Shown: positions 7,288 through 16,698 of the stretch, in pieces
Layout of the letters: the number at the start of each line of letters is the position of its first letter
Position numbering within the stretch: position 1 is the stretch's first letter
DNA from: Acidobacteriaceae bacterium KBS 83
Lineage (GTDB): Bacteria > Acidobacteriota > Terriglobia > Terriglobales > Acidobacteriaceae
Length of the DNA: 64,000 bases
Assembly (NCBI GenBank): GCA_000381585.1
Contig: KB906741.1
Coordinates: forward strand, 186,001 to 250,000
Direction: 5' to 3'
Notes under the pieces: generated by a model
Seen by the model: only the letters and a program-made list of their open reading frames with translations
Told to the model about the DNA's origin: nothing
Databases searched by the model: none
Program-made: the position numbers and the translations under genes

Positions 7288-10019
7288 GCGCTGGCCTCGA
7301 TCCGTAGCTCGTCTCCTTCTGCAAGGGTGATCGTCTGCTCGGGTGTGAATCGCATGGAGGTGCCGACGGTCATTGTGGAGTGCGGATACTCTTTGTCGCC
7401 AACCCGCAGCTTCGTATTTTTGCCAACACTTCTGATCTGAACCGTGCGGCAGCGCAGATTCCCGGCGAGTACGCGTAGCGTAAAGAACGTGCCGCCGCGT
7501 GTGCCCGGAGCATACGAGAACTCGCCCCAGCCGGTCCCGCTTGCCCAGAAGCAGCGAAAGGTGGGATGCAGTAGCCGCGGCACTGCGATTACGGCCTCCT
7601 GTCCTCCGTCATACTCGAAGCCGCTCAGCGCGACGACGCTGGACCAGGAGGACATCGCGCGCGCGTAGTGATGGCCACACTCCGCTTCATCCCACGGATT
7701 GCGTTTCTCGCCGTCATAACGTGCACGTGTATTTGCGATGTACTCGACGCCTTCTTCGATCATTCCCGCATACATCATCATCGCCGCTGTTGCATGCTCA
7801 AGACCCGTGAAGACCTCCGCGTAGTAAGGGAAGGGAATGCGCGGGCGCTTCCCCTCGGCATAGCTGCACACCAGCACAGCCGCCTCATCGTTTAACGCAA
7901 AAGTGCGCTCCACGTTGTCATGTTCCAGCAGAGTGCGCTTGTAGTTTGAGCCATAGATCGCCCCGAGCGTCATCGCCATGTTCTTGCGTGAAACCAACTC
8001 GCCCAGCCCCGCGATATCCGCCAGATATTGGCCGAGCAGTTGGTCCACCAGGCAGCCGTCGCCCACCTGGTACTCCGGATGCTCCGTCTCGTTCGCACCC
8101 ATGTCGCCGCGCAGATGCGGAGCGATCTGGTCATCGCGATAACCGCGCACCTGCTGCACGTAGTATTTGCCGTTGAATAGATTCGCATCGATCCAGCGGC
8201 TGCCCTGCGCGAAGAGCCTTTGATACTCCGCGGCAGACGCCGTATCGCCCATGTGCCGTGCCATCTCCTCGCTCGCGCGCAGCGCGCCCAGATAGAAGAT
8301 GCCGCACAGCGGGTTTGGCCCATAGAACTCCACGTCGTACGTGTTGTGCTGCACACCTTCCATCACGCCGTCGCGATTCGCATCCCATCCCCCCGACACC
8401 CACGCAAACTCAATTGCTTTCTTGAGTCGTGGCCACATCTCACGCAGCCAGGCATCGTCGCCGGCCAGCTTCCAGTCAAGATAGGCGTGCAGGATCTGGC
8501 CCATCTGTCCGTCCGCCGCCGCCCAGCCAAATCGGTCATACCCGTCCGGCAGCAGTTGGCGGAAACGCATCGCGCCGGCGTCGTCCATCGAGTAGCCAAA
8601 CGACGCCTTGCGCAGCGATCTCGCATACGAAGGAAATAGAAACGCGGTGGCTGTCTCGTAGTTCCACACGTGTGTGCAGTTGCCGAAGCAGCAGCCACGC
8701 GTGTCGTCGACCCCTTCGAATCCATGGAACTCCCCGTCCGCAGTGCGGAAGCACGTCGTTGAGGCGAGCGTGGACAGGTTCGCGCTTGCCGCCTCTTTCA
8801 CTGTGGCGGGCAGTGTGCTCTCGCGATACGCATCTGCGAAGAGCCGCGTCCGTTTCTCCAGCGAGTCGAGATGTTGCGCCGTGTAATCCGCAACCGCCCA
8901 TGCGTCGTTAAATCGCGTTGCATAATAGTTGCCGATACGCGTGTCGCCTTTGCCCTTAGGCGCATCCCAGCCGCACCAATCCGGCGTGCGGTTCGGAAAG
9001 TGCCACGCCAGCAGAAAGGTGAACGTCTGCGACTGCCGCGGCGCGATCGTGGCGCTCTGGAGCACCACCCCGACTGCGTCGCGCTTCTCCGGCTCCGCGC
9101 CCAACTCCCCCGTCGAAGAGAAGGCATCCCAGAACAGCATCGGCGAGTTCCACCAGCGGCCTTGCGGCCAGCCGCGCCAGTGCGAGACTCGCACGCCGGG
9201 CACGACCAGCGCAGCCAGGGCAAGCGTCCCATGCATCGGGTCGTTTTCGGGCAAAGCGGGATTGCTCATCGTCAATCCCGCAATTCTCGCGTTTGCCTGA
9301 TACGTATTCCGCCGCGGATCGTTTTCGTGTCCCGCTGCGGGCGGCAGCGGAGGCCCCGCAGCTTTCACTGGATTGTCGAGCGACCACGCGATACTCACCT
9401 TCGCGCTCACGCTCCCCGGATTCGTCACCCGATATCGCAGAATGGCTACCGGCAGCCCGGAGTCATCGGGATCATGGGGAATGAAGGGAGAGAACGCCTC
9501 CAACTCGACTTTCACCGGCAGCGTGCGGTCCTCGAACGCGATGTGCGCCAGCGGATAAGCGCCGGTGAAGGTCGCTGCGTCCAAACGGCTGAGCCCCGGT
9601 GCATTGTTCGCACCCAGCCCATCCTGCCCCTCATAGGGAGGAAGAATGCGCGCCTCCAGCACTCGCGCCACCGGCTTCGTATCACCGGCCTGAGCCCAGA
9701 TCGACGGAAATGCATACGTCGGGGAGTAGCGTTTATTCGGACGGTTGAAGATCTCCCAGTCGCGCAGTTGTCCGCGGCCGCCCAGCGCCACGCTGCCCGC
9801 CGCCACACCGCCCAGTGGAAAGGCAATCATCTTCAGCCTGGACCCGGTAAAGACCCGCGGGAATGCCGCGTCCTTCTGAGCCGCGGCCGGTCCAACCGGT
9901 GTCTCGCTTTGCGACACTTCGCCGAGCGAAGGCCATGCTCCCACTTGCGAAGCCGCGCCGAGCGCCCCCGCGGCCTGTTTCAGAAATGTGCGCCGCGGCA
10001 GCGGATCGTTTTTCGGCAT
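7284..10019 (-). CDS. glycoside hydrolase family 116 (GBA2-like), Tat signal
   Basis: A 911-residue GH116 enzyme (bacterial relatives of human GBA2 glucosylceramidase; beta-glucosidase or beta-xylosidase activity is known in the family). The N terminus carries a Tat signal, RRTFLKQAAGALGAA. An N-terminal beta-sandwich domain (IAFPLGGVAAGSVALGGRG, RDWEIFNRP) is followed by the (alpha/alpha)6 domain. The family's catalytic segments are present: HNTYDVEFYGP with Glu564, and DEAECGHHYARAMSSW with Asp777. Length is normal for the family. It is first in a coupled pair with the CobW GTPase and divergent from a two-component system whose response regulator starts 175 bases away. Export to the periplasm suggests plant glycoside turnover. 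Confidence 0.93.
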   Translation of the reverse strand: MPKNDPLPRRTFLKQAAGALGAASQVGAWPSLGEVSQSETPVGPAAAQKDAAFPRVFTGSRLKMIAFPLGGVAAGSVALGGRGQLRDWEIFNRPNKRYSPTYAFPSIWAQAGDTKPVARVLEARILPPYEGQDGLGANNAPGLSRLDAATFTGAYPLAHIAFEDRTLPVKVELEAFSPFIPHDPDDSGLPVAILRYRVTNPGSVSAKVSIAWSLDNPVKAAGPPLPPAAGHENDPRRNTYQANARIAGLTMSNPALPENDPMHGTLALAALVVPGVRVSHWRGWPQGRWWNSPMLFWDAFSSTGELGAEPEKRDAVGVVLQSATIAPRQSQTFTFLLAWHFPNRTPDWCGWDAPKGKGDTRIGNYYATRFNDAWAVADYTAQHLDSLEKRTRLFADAYRESTLPATVKEAASANLSTLASTTCFRTADGEFHGFEGVDDTRGCCFGNCTHVWNYETATAFLFPSYARSLRKASFGYSMDDAGAMRFRQLLPDGYDRFGWAAADGQMGQILHAYLDWKLAGDDAWLREMWPRLKKAIEFAWVSGGWDANRDGVMEGVQHNTYDVEFYGPNPLCGIFYLGALRASEEMARHMGDTASAAEYQRLFAQGSRWIDANLFNGKYYVQQVRGYRDDQIAPHLRGDMGANETEHPEYQVGDGCLVDQLLGQYLADIAGLGELVSRKNMAMTLGAIYGSNYKRTLLEHDNVERTFALNDEAAVLVCSYAEGKRPRIPFPYYAEVFTGLEHATAAMMMYAGMIEEGVEYIANTRARYDGEKRNPWDEAECGHHYARAMSSWSSVVALSGFEYDGGQEAVIAVPRLLHPTFRCFWASGTGWGEFSYAPGTRGGTFFTLRVLAGNLRCRTVQIRSVGKNTKLRVGDKEYPHSTMTVGTSMRFTPEQTITLAEGDELRIEASA

Positions 10020-10194
10020 CAGTTTCCTTTGTTGTGGCTGGATTTAAGCGTTTTACTGTCCGCACGCCATTCTCCACTACCCCTCGCGTGGAAGCAACGC
10101 ATGCCGCTGTCAAAGTTGTCGACCATGGGCTGATGCGGCCTGTCGCCTGCCCTCTTCATGCTCACTTAAGATGATCTCCAGGAGACTGGACGCG

Positions 10195-10884
10195 ATGCGT
10201 GTCCTCGTCGTCGAAGATGAAGTGCGGCTGGCGGACAATCTTGCCGCCGCTCTGCGCGAAGGCCCTGGCTTCGCCGTCGACTGCGCCGAAGACGGCGAGG
10301 TAGGCGAGCAGTTAGCCAGGCAGGGATGCTACGACCTCATCATCCTGGATCTGATGCTGCCGAAGGTCGATGGCCTGACCGTATTGCGGCACATGCGCTC
10401 GCGAGATAACTCAACTCCTGTCCTCATCCTCACCGCGAAGGATGGTACTGCCTCCACCATCGAGTTGCTCAACGCCGGAGCGGACGATTATCTCAGCAAG
10501 CCTTTTGATCTCGGCGAGCTCATCGCCCGCGCAAAGGCTCTCATTCGCCGCGGCAAGGGCGCTTCGCATCCCGTTTTTGCCATCGCCGACATTGAAGTCA
10601 ACACGCTGGAACAGACAGTGCGCCGCGCCGGTCGCGTCATCGACCTCTCGCCGACCGAATACCGCATTCTCGAGTACATGGTGCACCGGCCGCGCGTCAT
10701 CGTCTCCAAGCGCGAGCTGCTCGAGCACCTCTACGACTACAACTGGGAGCATCACTCCAATGTGATCGAGGCCCATATCTCCAATCTGCGCAAGAAGCTC
10801 ATGGCTGATAGCGATCAGCAGCCTGTCGAGACCCTGCGCGGTCGCGGCTACCGTCTCGTTGCAGACCTCGAGGGCGCAGGATGA
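10195..10884 (+). CDS. OmpR-family response regulator
   Basis: A 229-residue two-component regulator. The receiver domain (residues 1-115) has the acidic pair VVEDE, the phospho-acceptor Asp52 in LILDLMLP (read as IILDLMLP) and the switch lysine in DDYLSKPFD. The winged-helix output domain begins near residue 125 and contains LSPTEYRILEYMVHRP and VEAHISNLRKKL-like sequence (IEAHISNLRKKL). The start at 10195 follows AGGAG at 10180; an ATG at 10171 would add eight residues without a good ribosome site. The stop overlaps the histidine kinase start by four bases. The target genes are not identified; the GH116 operon lies divergently upstream. Confidence 0.93.
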   Translation: MRVLVVEDEVRLADNLAAALREGPGFAVDCAEDGEVGEQLARQGCYDLIILDLMLPKVDGLTVLRHMRSRDNSTPVLILTAKDGTASTIELLNAGADDYLSKPFDLGELIARAKALIRRGKGASHPVFAIADIEVNTLEQTVRRAGRVIDLSPTEYRILEYMVHRPRVIVSKRELLEHLYDYNWEHHSNVIEAHISNLRKKLMADSDQQPVETLRGRGYRLVADLEGAG

Positions 10885-12338
10885 AAAGGCACTCTCTCTC
10901 GCGCCGGCTGATCTCATCCGTGCTGCTGATCGAGCTGATCTTTGCCGTTGCGGTCATCGCTCTGGCGGCCGCATATGAGCGGCATGCGCAACTGCGCTCC
11001 TTTGACATCATGCTCGAGGGCCGCGCCGACTCATTGCTGGGTGCGGTGCAGGATGCGGAAGATCCAGCTGACAATGTGATGCTGGATCGTACCGGGCTGC
11101 AGCTGCCTGCCGAAGACGTTTATGAGGTACGGGACAGCGGCGGACGCCTGCTCGGCGGCTCAGCAAACTGGCAGGGCCCCGACCCGGGGGAGACAGACTC
11201 CACCGGCGATCACATCTATTGGACCAGGATCAATGGCCGTCATTATCGCGTACTAACGCTGCACGGCCTGCGCGTGGTCGATCCCGACGACAAGGGTGGC
11301 GGGAAGCCACGTCATGTCCTCGTCGTTTATGGTGCGCCCACCGCGCAGGTGTGGCATCAGATTCGCAACGCCATTGTCTTCTTCTCGCTTTCGAATTTCG
11401 TGCTGCTCCTCGTCACTGGAGTATTGATGGCCTGGCTGTTGCATCGCGGACTTGCGCCCATGCGTGAGCTTGCCACCGAGGCGGAGAGGATTTCCATTCA
11501 TCGATGGAGCTTTCAGCCGCCGGACAGCGCCGTCGAAACGCGCGAGCTTGCCCCACTGGCTTCCGCGCTTTCCGCTGCCATGCAGCGCCTGGAGACGTCC
11601 TTCTCGCAGCAGCGCCGTTTCGTAAGTGATGCCGCGCACGAACTGAAGACCGCGGTAGCCGTCGTCAAGTCGTCGCTGCAACTGCTCGCAATGCGGCAGC
11701 GCACGACCGAAGAATATGCAGCCGGCATTGAGGTGAGTCTGGTGGATTGCGAGCGGATGGAAGAGATCGTCGCTCGCATGTTGACGCTGGCGCGCGCGGA
11801 ACATCTCACTACCGGGCAGCAGTCCGCTGGTCCATCGGATCTCGCTGCCGCCGCCGCATCGATCGCACAGCAGTTTGATTCCATGGCGGAGCTGCGGTGG
11901 GTTACGCTGAAGTTCACCGCAGATGGGCCGGCACTCGTCCCCCTCTCGGGTGAAGAGTGTGCGCTGCTATGCTCCAACCTGCTGCTGAACGCCCTGCAGC
12001 ACAGCCCGCCGCGCACCGAAGTCAAAATGTCGGTACAGACCGAGTTGAACTCGGTGGAGTTACGTATCGAAGACCATGGCGATGGTGTAGACCCCGCGCT
12101 CCTGCCGCACGTCTTCGAGCGTTTCTCGCGAGGTGATCCCTCACGCAGCCGCAACACGGGAGGCACGGGCCTCGGGCTAGCCATCTGCAAGGCGATAGTC
12201 GATAAGGCAGGTGGTGCCATCGTCCTCGAGAGTGTGCCAGGCCATGGAGCGGCTGCCATAGTCCGCTTGCCAGTCGCCAACTCCGCCGCAGGTACTGAGT
12301 CCATCGAATCATCGCTCCAGACAACGCCTTCAGCTTGA
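10881..12338 (+). CDS. sensor histidine kinase
   Basis: A 485-residue membrane kinase, partner of the OmpR-type regulator with which it shares an ATGA overlap. It has an N-terminal membrane segment (LIELIFAVAVIALAAA), a periplasmic sensor of about 130 residues, a second membrane segment (NFVLLLVTGVLMAWLL) and a HAMP-like stretch. The HisKA box FVSDAAHELKTAVAVV contains His253. The ATPase domain has the N box (LLLNALQHSP), G1 (EDHGDGVDP) and G2 (GGTGLGLAI) motifs. No known ligand fold could be recognised in the sensor part. QseC/TctE-type kinases have this architecture. Confidence 0.92.
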   Translation: MKRHSLSRRLISSVLLIELIFAVAVIALAAAYERHAQLRSFDIMLEGRADSLLGAVQDAEDPADNVMLDRTGLQLPAEDVYEVRDSGGRLLGGSANWQGPDPGETDSTGDHIYWTRINGRHYRVLTLHGLRVVDPDDKGGGKPRHVLVVYGAPTAQVWHQIRNAIVFFSLSNFVLLLVTGVLMAWLLHRGLAPMRELATEAERISIHRWSFQPPDSAVETRELAPLASALSAAMQRLETSFSQQRRFVSDAAHELKTAVAVVKSSLQLLAMRQRTTEEYAAGIEVSLVDCERMEEIVARMLTLARAEHLTTGQQSAGPSDLAAAAASIAQQFDSMAELRWVTLKFTADGPALVPLSGEECALLCSNLLLNALQHSPPRTEVKMSVQTELNSVELRIEDHGDGVDPALLPHVFERFSRGDPSRSRNTGGTGLGLAICKAIVDKAGGAIVLESVPGHGAAAIVRLPVANSAAGTESIESSLQTTPSA

Positions 12339-12400
12339 ATTAATGATGTCGTGGAAGACTGACAGCGCTGGCGCAACCTGCGCCGAATCGGAGCCCATGG

Positions 12401-13444
12401 ATGCTCGACCTACGCAATGCAGTCGTTTGCCGGCCGGCGTTTCTAGCCGCCTTTATTTTGAGTCTCGCTGCACCGTCGGTCACACTGGCCCAGGGCTCCT
12501 ATCACCTCATCACGCAGTGGAAGGTCGGCGGCGAAGGCGGCTGGGACTACATCACCGCTGATCCAACCGCTCATCGTCTTTACATTACGCACGGTGCCCG
12601 CGTTGAAGTGCTGGATAGCGACAGCGGAAAAGCCGTCGGCGCCATCACCGGGCTGCAGGGCACCCACGGCGTCGCGCTCGACCCGGCAGGGAAGTACGGT
12701 TACATCAGCGACGGTCGGGCCAATGCGGTCGTCGTCTTCGAGCGCAAAACGCTCAAGACAGTGACCTCCATTCCCGCTGGCACCAATCCGGACGGCATCG
12801 CCTACGAGCCGGTTACGAAGACAGTCTGGGCCTTCAATGGTCGGAGCAGTAACGCTACCGTCATTGATACGAAAACACAGAAAGTTGTAGCGACTATTCC
12901 GCTGCCCGGTAAACCGGAGTTTCCGGTCGCGGACGGCAAGGGGAATATCTACGACAATATCGAAACCAAGAATGAGATTGTCCGCCTCGATGTTGCGGGA
13001 CACAAGGTCACCGCGGAGTGGTCTCTCGCCGGCTGCGAGTCGCCTTCCGGGCTGGCTATCGATACCGCCCGCCGCCGGCTCTTCTCCGTCTGCGACGGAA
13101 AGAAGATGGCCGTGGTGGATGCCGACACCGGCAAGGTGCTGGCAACCCCGGACATCGGCGAGGGACCCGACGCCGCAGCCTTCGATGCGAAGGACAAGCT
13201 CGCCTTCTCTTCGAATGGTGACGGAACGCTGACTGTGGTCGACGCCGGCAAGTCGAGCTTCCCCGTTGTGCAGAACGTGACCACCCAGCGCGGCGCGCGC
13301 ACCATGGCCTTCGACGCCTCGAACGGCCGCATCTATCTCCCAACTGCTCAATTTGGCCCAAGACCTGCACCGACCGCTGAAACGCCGCATCCACGGCCGG
13401 CGATTGTCCCCGACAGCTTCACCGTGCTGGTCGTAGGGCGCTAA
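12401..13444 (+). CDS. YncE/YVTN-type beta-propeller protein, secreted
   Basis: A 347-residue exported protein with a signal peptide (FLAAFILSLAAPSVTLAQG) and about seven repeated blades of the YVTN/surface-layer type: RLYITHGARVEVLDSDSGK, YGYISDGRANAVVVFE, ATVIDTKTQKVVATIPLPG and KMAVVDADTGKVLAT. Such propellers bind metals or partner proteins in the periplasm; no catalytic residues are apparent. It follows the histidine kinase gene by 62 bases and is followed by a strong hairpin terminator. Whether it belongs to the same transcript as the two-component genes is open. Confidence 0.85.
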   Translation: MLDLRNAVVCRPAFLAAFILSLAAPSVTLAQGSYHLITQWKVGGEGGWDYITADPTAHRLYITHGARVEVLDSDSGKAVGAITGLQGTHGVALDPAGKYGYISDGRANAVVVFERKTLKTVTSIPAGTNPDGIAYEPVTKTVWAFNGRSSNATVIDTKTQKVVATIPLPGKPEFPVADGKGNIYDNIETKNEIVRLDVAGHKVTAEWSLAGCESPSGLAIDTARRRLFSVCDGKKMAVVDADTGKVLATPDIGEGPDAAAFDAKDKLAFSSNGDGTLTVVDAGKSSFPVVQNVTTQRGARTMAFDASNGRIYLPTAQFGPRPAPTAETPHPRPAIVPDSFTVLVVGR

Positions 13445-13530
13445 CGCATTTTTGCTACCGCTGTAGCGGCGAGTGCTTCCGCCATTGACACCAATAGCAA
13501 AGATGCTCAAGCTTCCCCCAACAACCGAAT

Positions 13531-13568
13531 GGCCAGCGAGACATCGTTCTCGCTGGCCTTCTTTTTGT
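13531..13568 (+). terminator. Rho-independent terminator after the beta-propeller gene
   Basis: A perfect 10-base-pair stem, GGCCAGCGAG (13531-13540) with CTCGCTGGCC (13549-13558), an 8-base loop and a T-rich tail TTCTTTTTGTTTT. The tail is only on the plus-strand side, so it ends the rightward transcript and not the convergent RND operon. Confidence 0.88.
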
Positions 13569-13582
13569 TTTCTCAATCTAAG

Positions 13583-16500
13583 TCAAGCGCGCTGGCGTGT
13601 CATCAGGTAATACGTCACCGGCGTCACGATCAGGCTCAACGCAATCGACACCAGCAGTCCGCCAATCACCGCGGTTGCGAGCGGCTGCAGCATCTGCGAT
13701 CCGGCGCCCAGCGCGAAAGCCAGGGGCAGCATCCCGCACATAGCTGCTATCGCCGTCATCACGATCGGCCGTAGCCGTCGTTGCGCCGCATGCACCATCG
13801 CTTCGCGCGGCGCCACACCCTCGGCGCGATACTTCTCATCCGCATCCAGCAGCAGGATGCCGTTCTTCGCCACGATGCCGATGATCATGATCATCCCCAT
13901 GAACGAAGCGACGTTGAAGTCCGTTCCCGTCACCAGCAGTGCGAAGACCACGCCGGCAATGGAGAGCACCGACGACGTGAGAATCGCCAGCGGTGCGGCG
14001 AAGTTGCGGAACTCCGCCAGCAGCACACCGAAGACCAGCGCCAGCGCCAGCAGCAGCACGCGTAGCAGCTCATGGAACGACTGCTGCTGCTCCTGATACG
14101 TGCCCCCATACTCCACGCGCACGGAAGGCGGCAGATGCATCTGCTGGACCACATGCTGCACCTTCGTGATGGCTGTGCCCAGGTCCGATCCCTCCAGCCG
14201 TCCTGTTACGACAACGAGCTGTTGCAGGTTTTCTCGGCGGATCTGGTTCTGCGGCGGCAATTGCTGGATGCTCGCAAGTGAGCCGAGCGACGCCAGTTTG
14301 CCCGTCGCGCTGTTGAACACCGTGTTCTGAATCGCATCGAGCGAAGTACGTGTATTGTCCGGCAGCCGCACGCGAATCGTATAAGGTCGCCCGTTCGCTA
14401 TCAGCGGCACCGTAGCCTCGATCCCGTCCAGGATTGAGGTCGCATCTTCGGCGACTTCGGTTGGCGTAAAGCCCAGGCGGCCGGCGACCGTCGGATCCAC
14501 CTGGAAATTTGTGGCCGGCCCGCTGATCGTGTTCTCGATTCCGTTCTGCACATCCACCACGCCCGAGACCTTGCTGATGGCATCGCCAACCTGTGGTCCC
14601 AGCTTCTGCAGCAGCGCGGCATCGGTGGAGAAAATCTTGATCTGGATCGGCTCGGGCGCGTTGGAAAGATCGCCGATCATGTCTTGCAGTAACTGTATGA
14701 ACTCAACATCCAGCTCCGGCTCAGTCCTCTTGATCTGCTCGCGTACATCCGCCATCACCTCGTCGATGCCGCGATCCCGTTTGCTCTTCAGCTTCACCGT
14801 GATGTCGCCAGTGTTCGCCTCTGTCACTGCCGCGAATCCCATCTGCAGCCCAGTACGCCGCGATGTAGTTTCCACCTCCGGCGTGCTGCGCAGGATCCGC
14901 TCCACGTGCGCCAGCACGCGGTCCGTCTCCGTCAATGAGCTACCCGCTGGCATGATATAGTCCAGCACGAAGCCGCCCTCGTCCATCGCCGGCAGCAGGT
15001 CGGAGCCAAGCTGTTTGTATCCGAACCACGTGCCGGCCACCAGCGCAACGCAGACCAGTCCAAGCACCAGAGGCCGCGTCAACGACCAGCCCAGCGCACG
15101 CTCGTGCCAATGCAGCACGTGGCCCATCACACGACCCGTCTCGGCATGATCGCTCCTCGTCTCATCCGTAGGACGATCATGCAAAAACGTGAGGCCAAGC
15201 GCAGGCGTCCAGGTCAGCGCCAGCAGCAGGGAAGTCAGCAGCGCGGCCGTCATCGTCACCGCCAGCGCGCGGAAGAAACTGCCCGTCACGCCGGTCACCG
15301 CGATGAGCGGCAGAAAGACCACCACCGGCGTAATGGTCGAAAACACCAGCGGAGGCGTGACCTCCGCAATTGCCTTGCGCACTGCCTGGATCCGCGTCTC
15401 GCCGGAGTCGCGGTGCAGCACAATGTTCTCCACCACGACGATGGCGTCGTCGATCACCAGCCCGATCGCTGCCGCCAGGCCGCCCAACGTCATCAGGTTG
15501 AAACTCTGGCCGATAATCTTGAGAAAGACAAATGTAACCGCAACAGTGACCGGGATCACGAGTCCGGCGATCAGCGAAGAGCTCCAGTCGCGCAGAAAGA
15601 GGAACAGGATCACGCAGGCCAGCACCAGCCCGATCAGGATTGCGTCGCGCACGCTCGCGATGCTTTCCCGTACCAGCTCAGACTGGTCGTAGTACGGCTC
15701 CAGATGCACGCCCGGGGGCAACTTCTTACGCAATTCCACAATCTCCGCGCTTACCGCATTGGCCACCGCCACTGTGTTGCTGTCCGGCTGTCGCGTAATG
15801 TTCAGCAGTACCGCCTGCTTCCCGTTTGCCGTCACCGCGGTGTAGACGGGCATCACGGCATTCTCCACGGTGGCCACATCGGCAACGCGCACCGGTGCGC
15901 CATTCGGGGTCGTCTTCACCACCAGTTGGCTTAGTTCCTGCGCATCGTGCACCTGTGCGCCGATCAGCCCCAGGATCAGCTGATGGTTCGCCTCGTAGAG
16001 CCCCGGCGAGTCAATAATGTTCGAGGCATTCACGGCAGTCGACAGGTCAGTGAGAGTCACGCCCGATGACTGCAACCGTGCCATGTCCGGAACAATGTGG
16101 TATTCCGGAATTTTGCCGCCCTGCACCGTCACCATGCTCACACCCTCGGTGCGGTTCAAGGGTGGCTTCAGCTCATAGGTCGCCATCTCCCACAGCGCAG
16201 TCTGCGACATCGTGTCCGAAGTCAGGCTGTACCCGAGAATCGGAAACGTGGCGAAGGTGAGGCGGGTGGTGGTGATCTTTACCGTCGGCGGCAACGACTG
16301 CTGTACCTTGCTCAGCGCGGCGTCCACCAGTTGCAGCGTCTGGTACATATCGACGCCCCAAGTGAAGAACAGGCTGACCTCAGCCGACCCGCGACTCGTA
16401 GTCGAGCGCACCGTCACCAGCCCCGGCACAATGTTCACCGCATCCTCAATCGGCTTGGTGATGGTGACCTGCATCTGCTCCACCGGCATCACGCCGTTGT

Positions 16501-16696
16501 CCACGCCGATCACCACCCGCGGAAAGTTGGTCGTCGGGAACACCGAGATCGGTATCTGCGTCGCGAGATAGATACCAGCAACAGTCAGCACAATCAGGAA
16601 GAAAAATATTGTGCTACGAAATCGAAGCAGCCAGAAACGCTCCTCCGGCCGACGCTCTGTCGTCACCTGAGTCGGTGGCAATGCGGATGTCGTCAC
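13583..16696 (-). CDS. RND efflux pump, inner-membrane transporter
   Basis: A 1037-residue resistance-nodulation-division transporter of the AcrB/HAE1 superfamily, the normal length. It has a first membrane segment near residue 30, a porter-domain loop (ISVFPTTNFPRVVIG), the TM4 proton-relay pair in GLVIDDAIVVVENI, and a second porter loop before the final membrane bundle (GIVAKNGILLLDADEKY). The proton-relay Asp-Asp favours a multidrug-type over a heavy-metal pump, though substrate cannot be fixed. It is the last gene of a TolC-adaptor-pump operon, starting two bases after the adaptor stop. Confidence 0.94.
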   Translation of the reverse strand: MTTSALPPTQVTTERRPEERFWLLRFRSTIFFFLIVLTVAGIYLATQIPISVFPTTNFPRVVIGVDNGVMPVEQMQVTITKPIEDAVNIVPGLVTVRSTTSRGSAEVSLFFTWGVDMYQTLQLVDAALSKVQQSLPPTVKITTTRLTFATFPILGYSLTSDTMSQTALWEMATYELKPPLNRTEGVSMVTVQGGKIPEYHIVPDMARLQSSGVTLTDLSTAVNASNIIDSPGLYEANHQLILGLIGAQVHDAQELSQLVVKTTPNGAPVRVADVATVENAVMPVYTAVTANGKQAVLLNITRQPDSNTVAVANAVSAEIVELRKKLPPGVHLEPYYDQSELVRESIASVRDAILIGLVLACVILFLFLRDWSSSLIAGLVIPVTVAVTFVFLKIIGQSFNLMTLGGLAAAIGLVIDDAIVVVENIVLHRDSGETRIQAVRKAIAEVTPPLVFSTITPVVVFLPLIAVTGVTGSFFRALAVTMTAALLTSLLLALTWTPALGLTFLHDRPTDETRSDHAETGRVMGHVLHWHERALGWSLTRPLVLGLVCVALVAGTWFGYKQLGSDLLPAMDEGGFVLDYIMPAGSSLTETDRVLAHVERILRSTPEVETTSRRTGLQMGFAAVTEANTGDITVKLKSKRDRGIDEVMADVREQIKRTEPELDVEFIQLLQDMIGDLSNAPEPIQIKIFSTDAALLQKLGPQVGDAISKVSGVVDVQNGIENTISGPATNFQVDPTVAGRLGFTPTEVAEDATSILDGIEATVPLIANGRPYTIRVRLPDNTRTSLDAIQNTVFNSATGKLASLGSLASIQQLPPQNQIRRENLQQLVVVTGRLEGSDLGTAITKVQHVVQQMHLPPSVRVEYGGTYQEQQQSFHELLRVLLLALALVFGVLLAEFRNFAAPLAILTSSVLSIAGVVFALLVTGTDFNVASFMGMIMIIGIVAKNGILLLDADEKYRAEGVAPREAMVHAAQRRLRPIVMTAIAAMCGMLPLAFALGAGSQMLQPLATAVIGGLLVSIALSLIVTPVTYYLMTRQRA

Positions 16697-16698
16697 TT

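Noticed and set aside
8871-10133. A 420-codon plus-strand frame
   Set aside because: It lies opposite the GH116 gene, which has a full set of family motifs. Long antisense frames are common in GC-rich DNA.
12343-12561. Short frame between the histidine kinase and propeller genes
   Set aside because: It overlaps the signal peptide region of the propeller gene in another frame and has no ribosome site.
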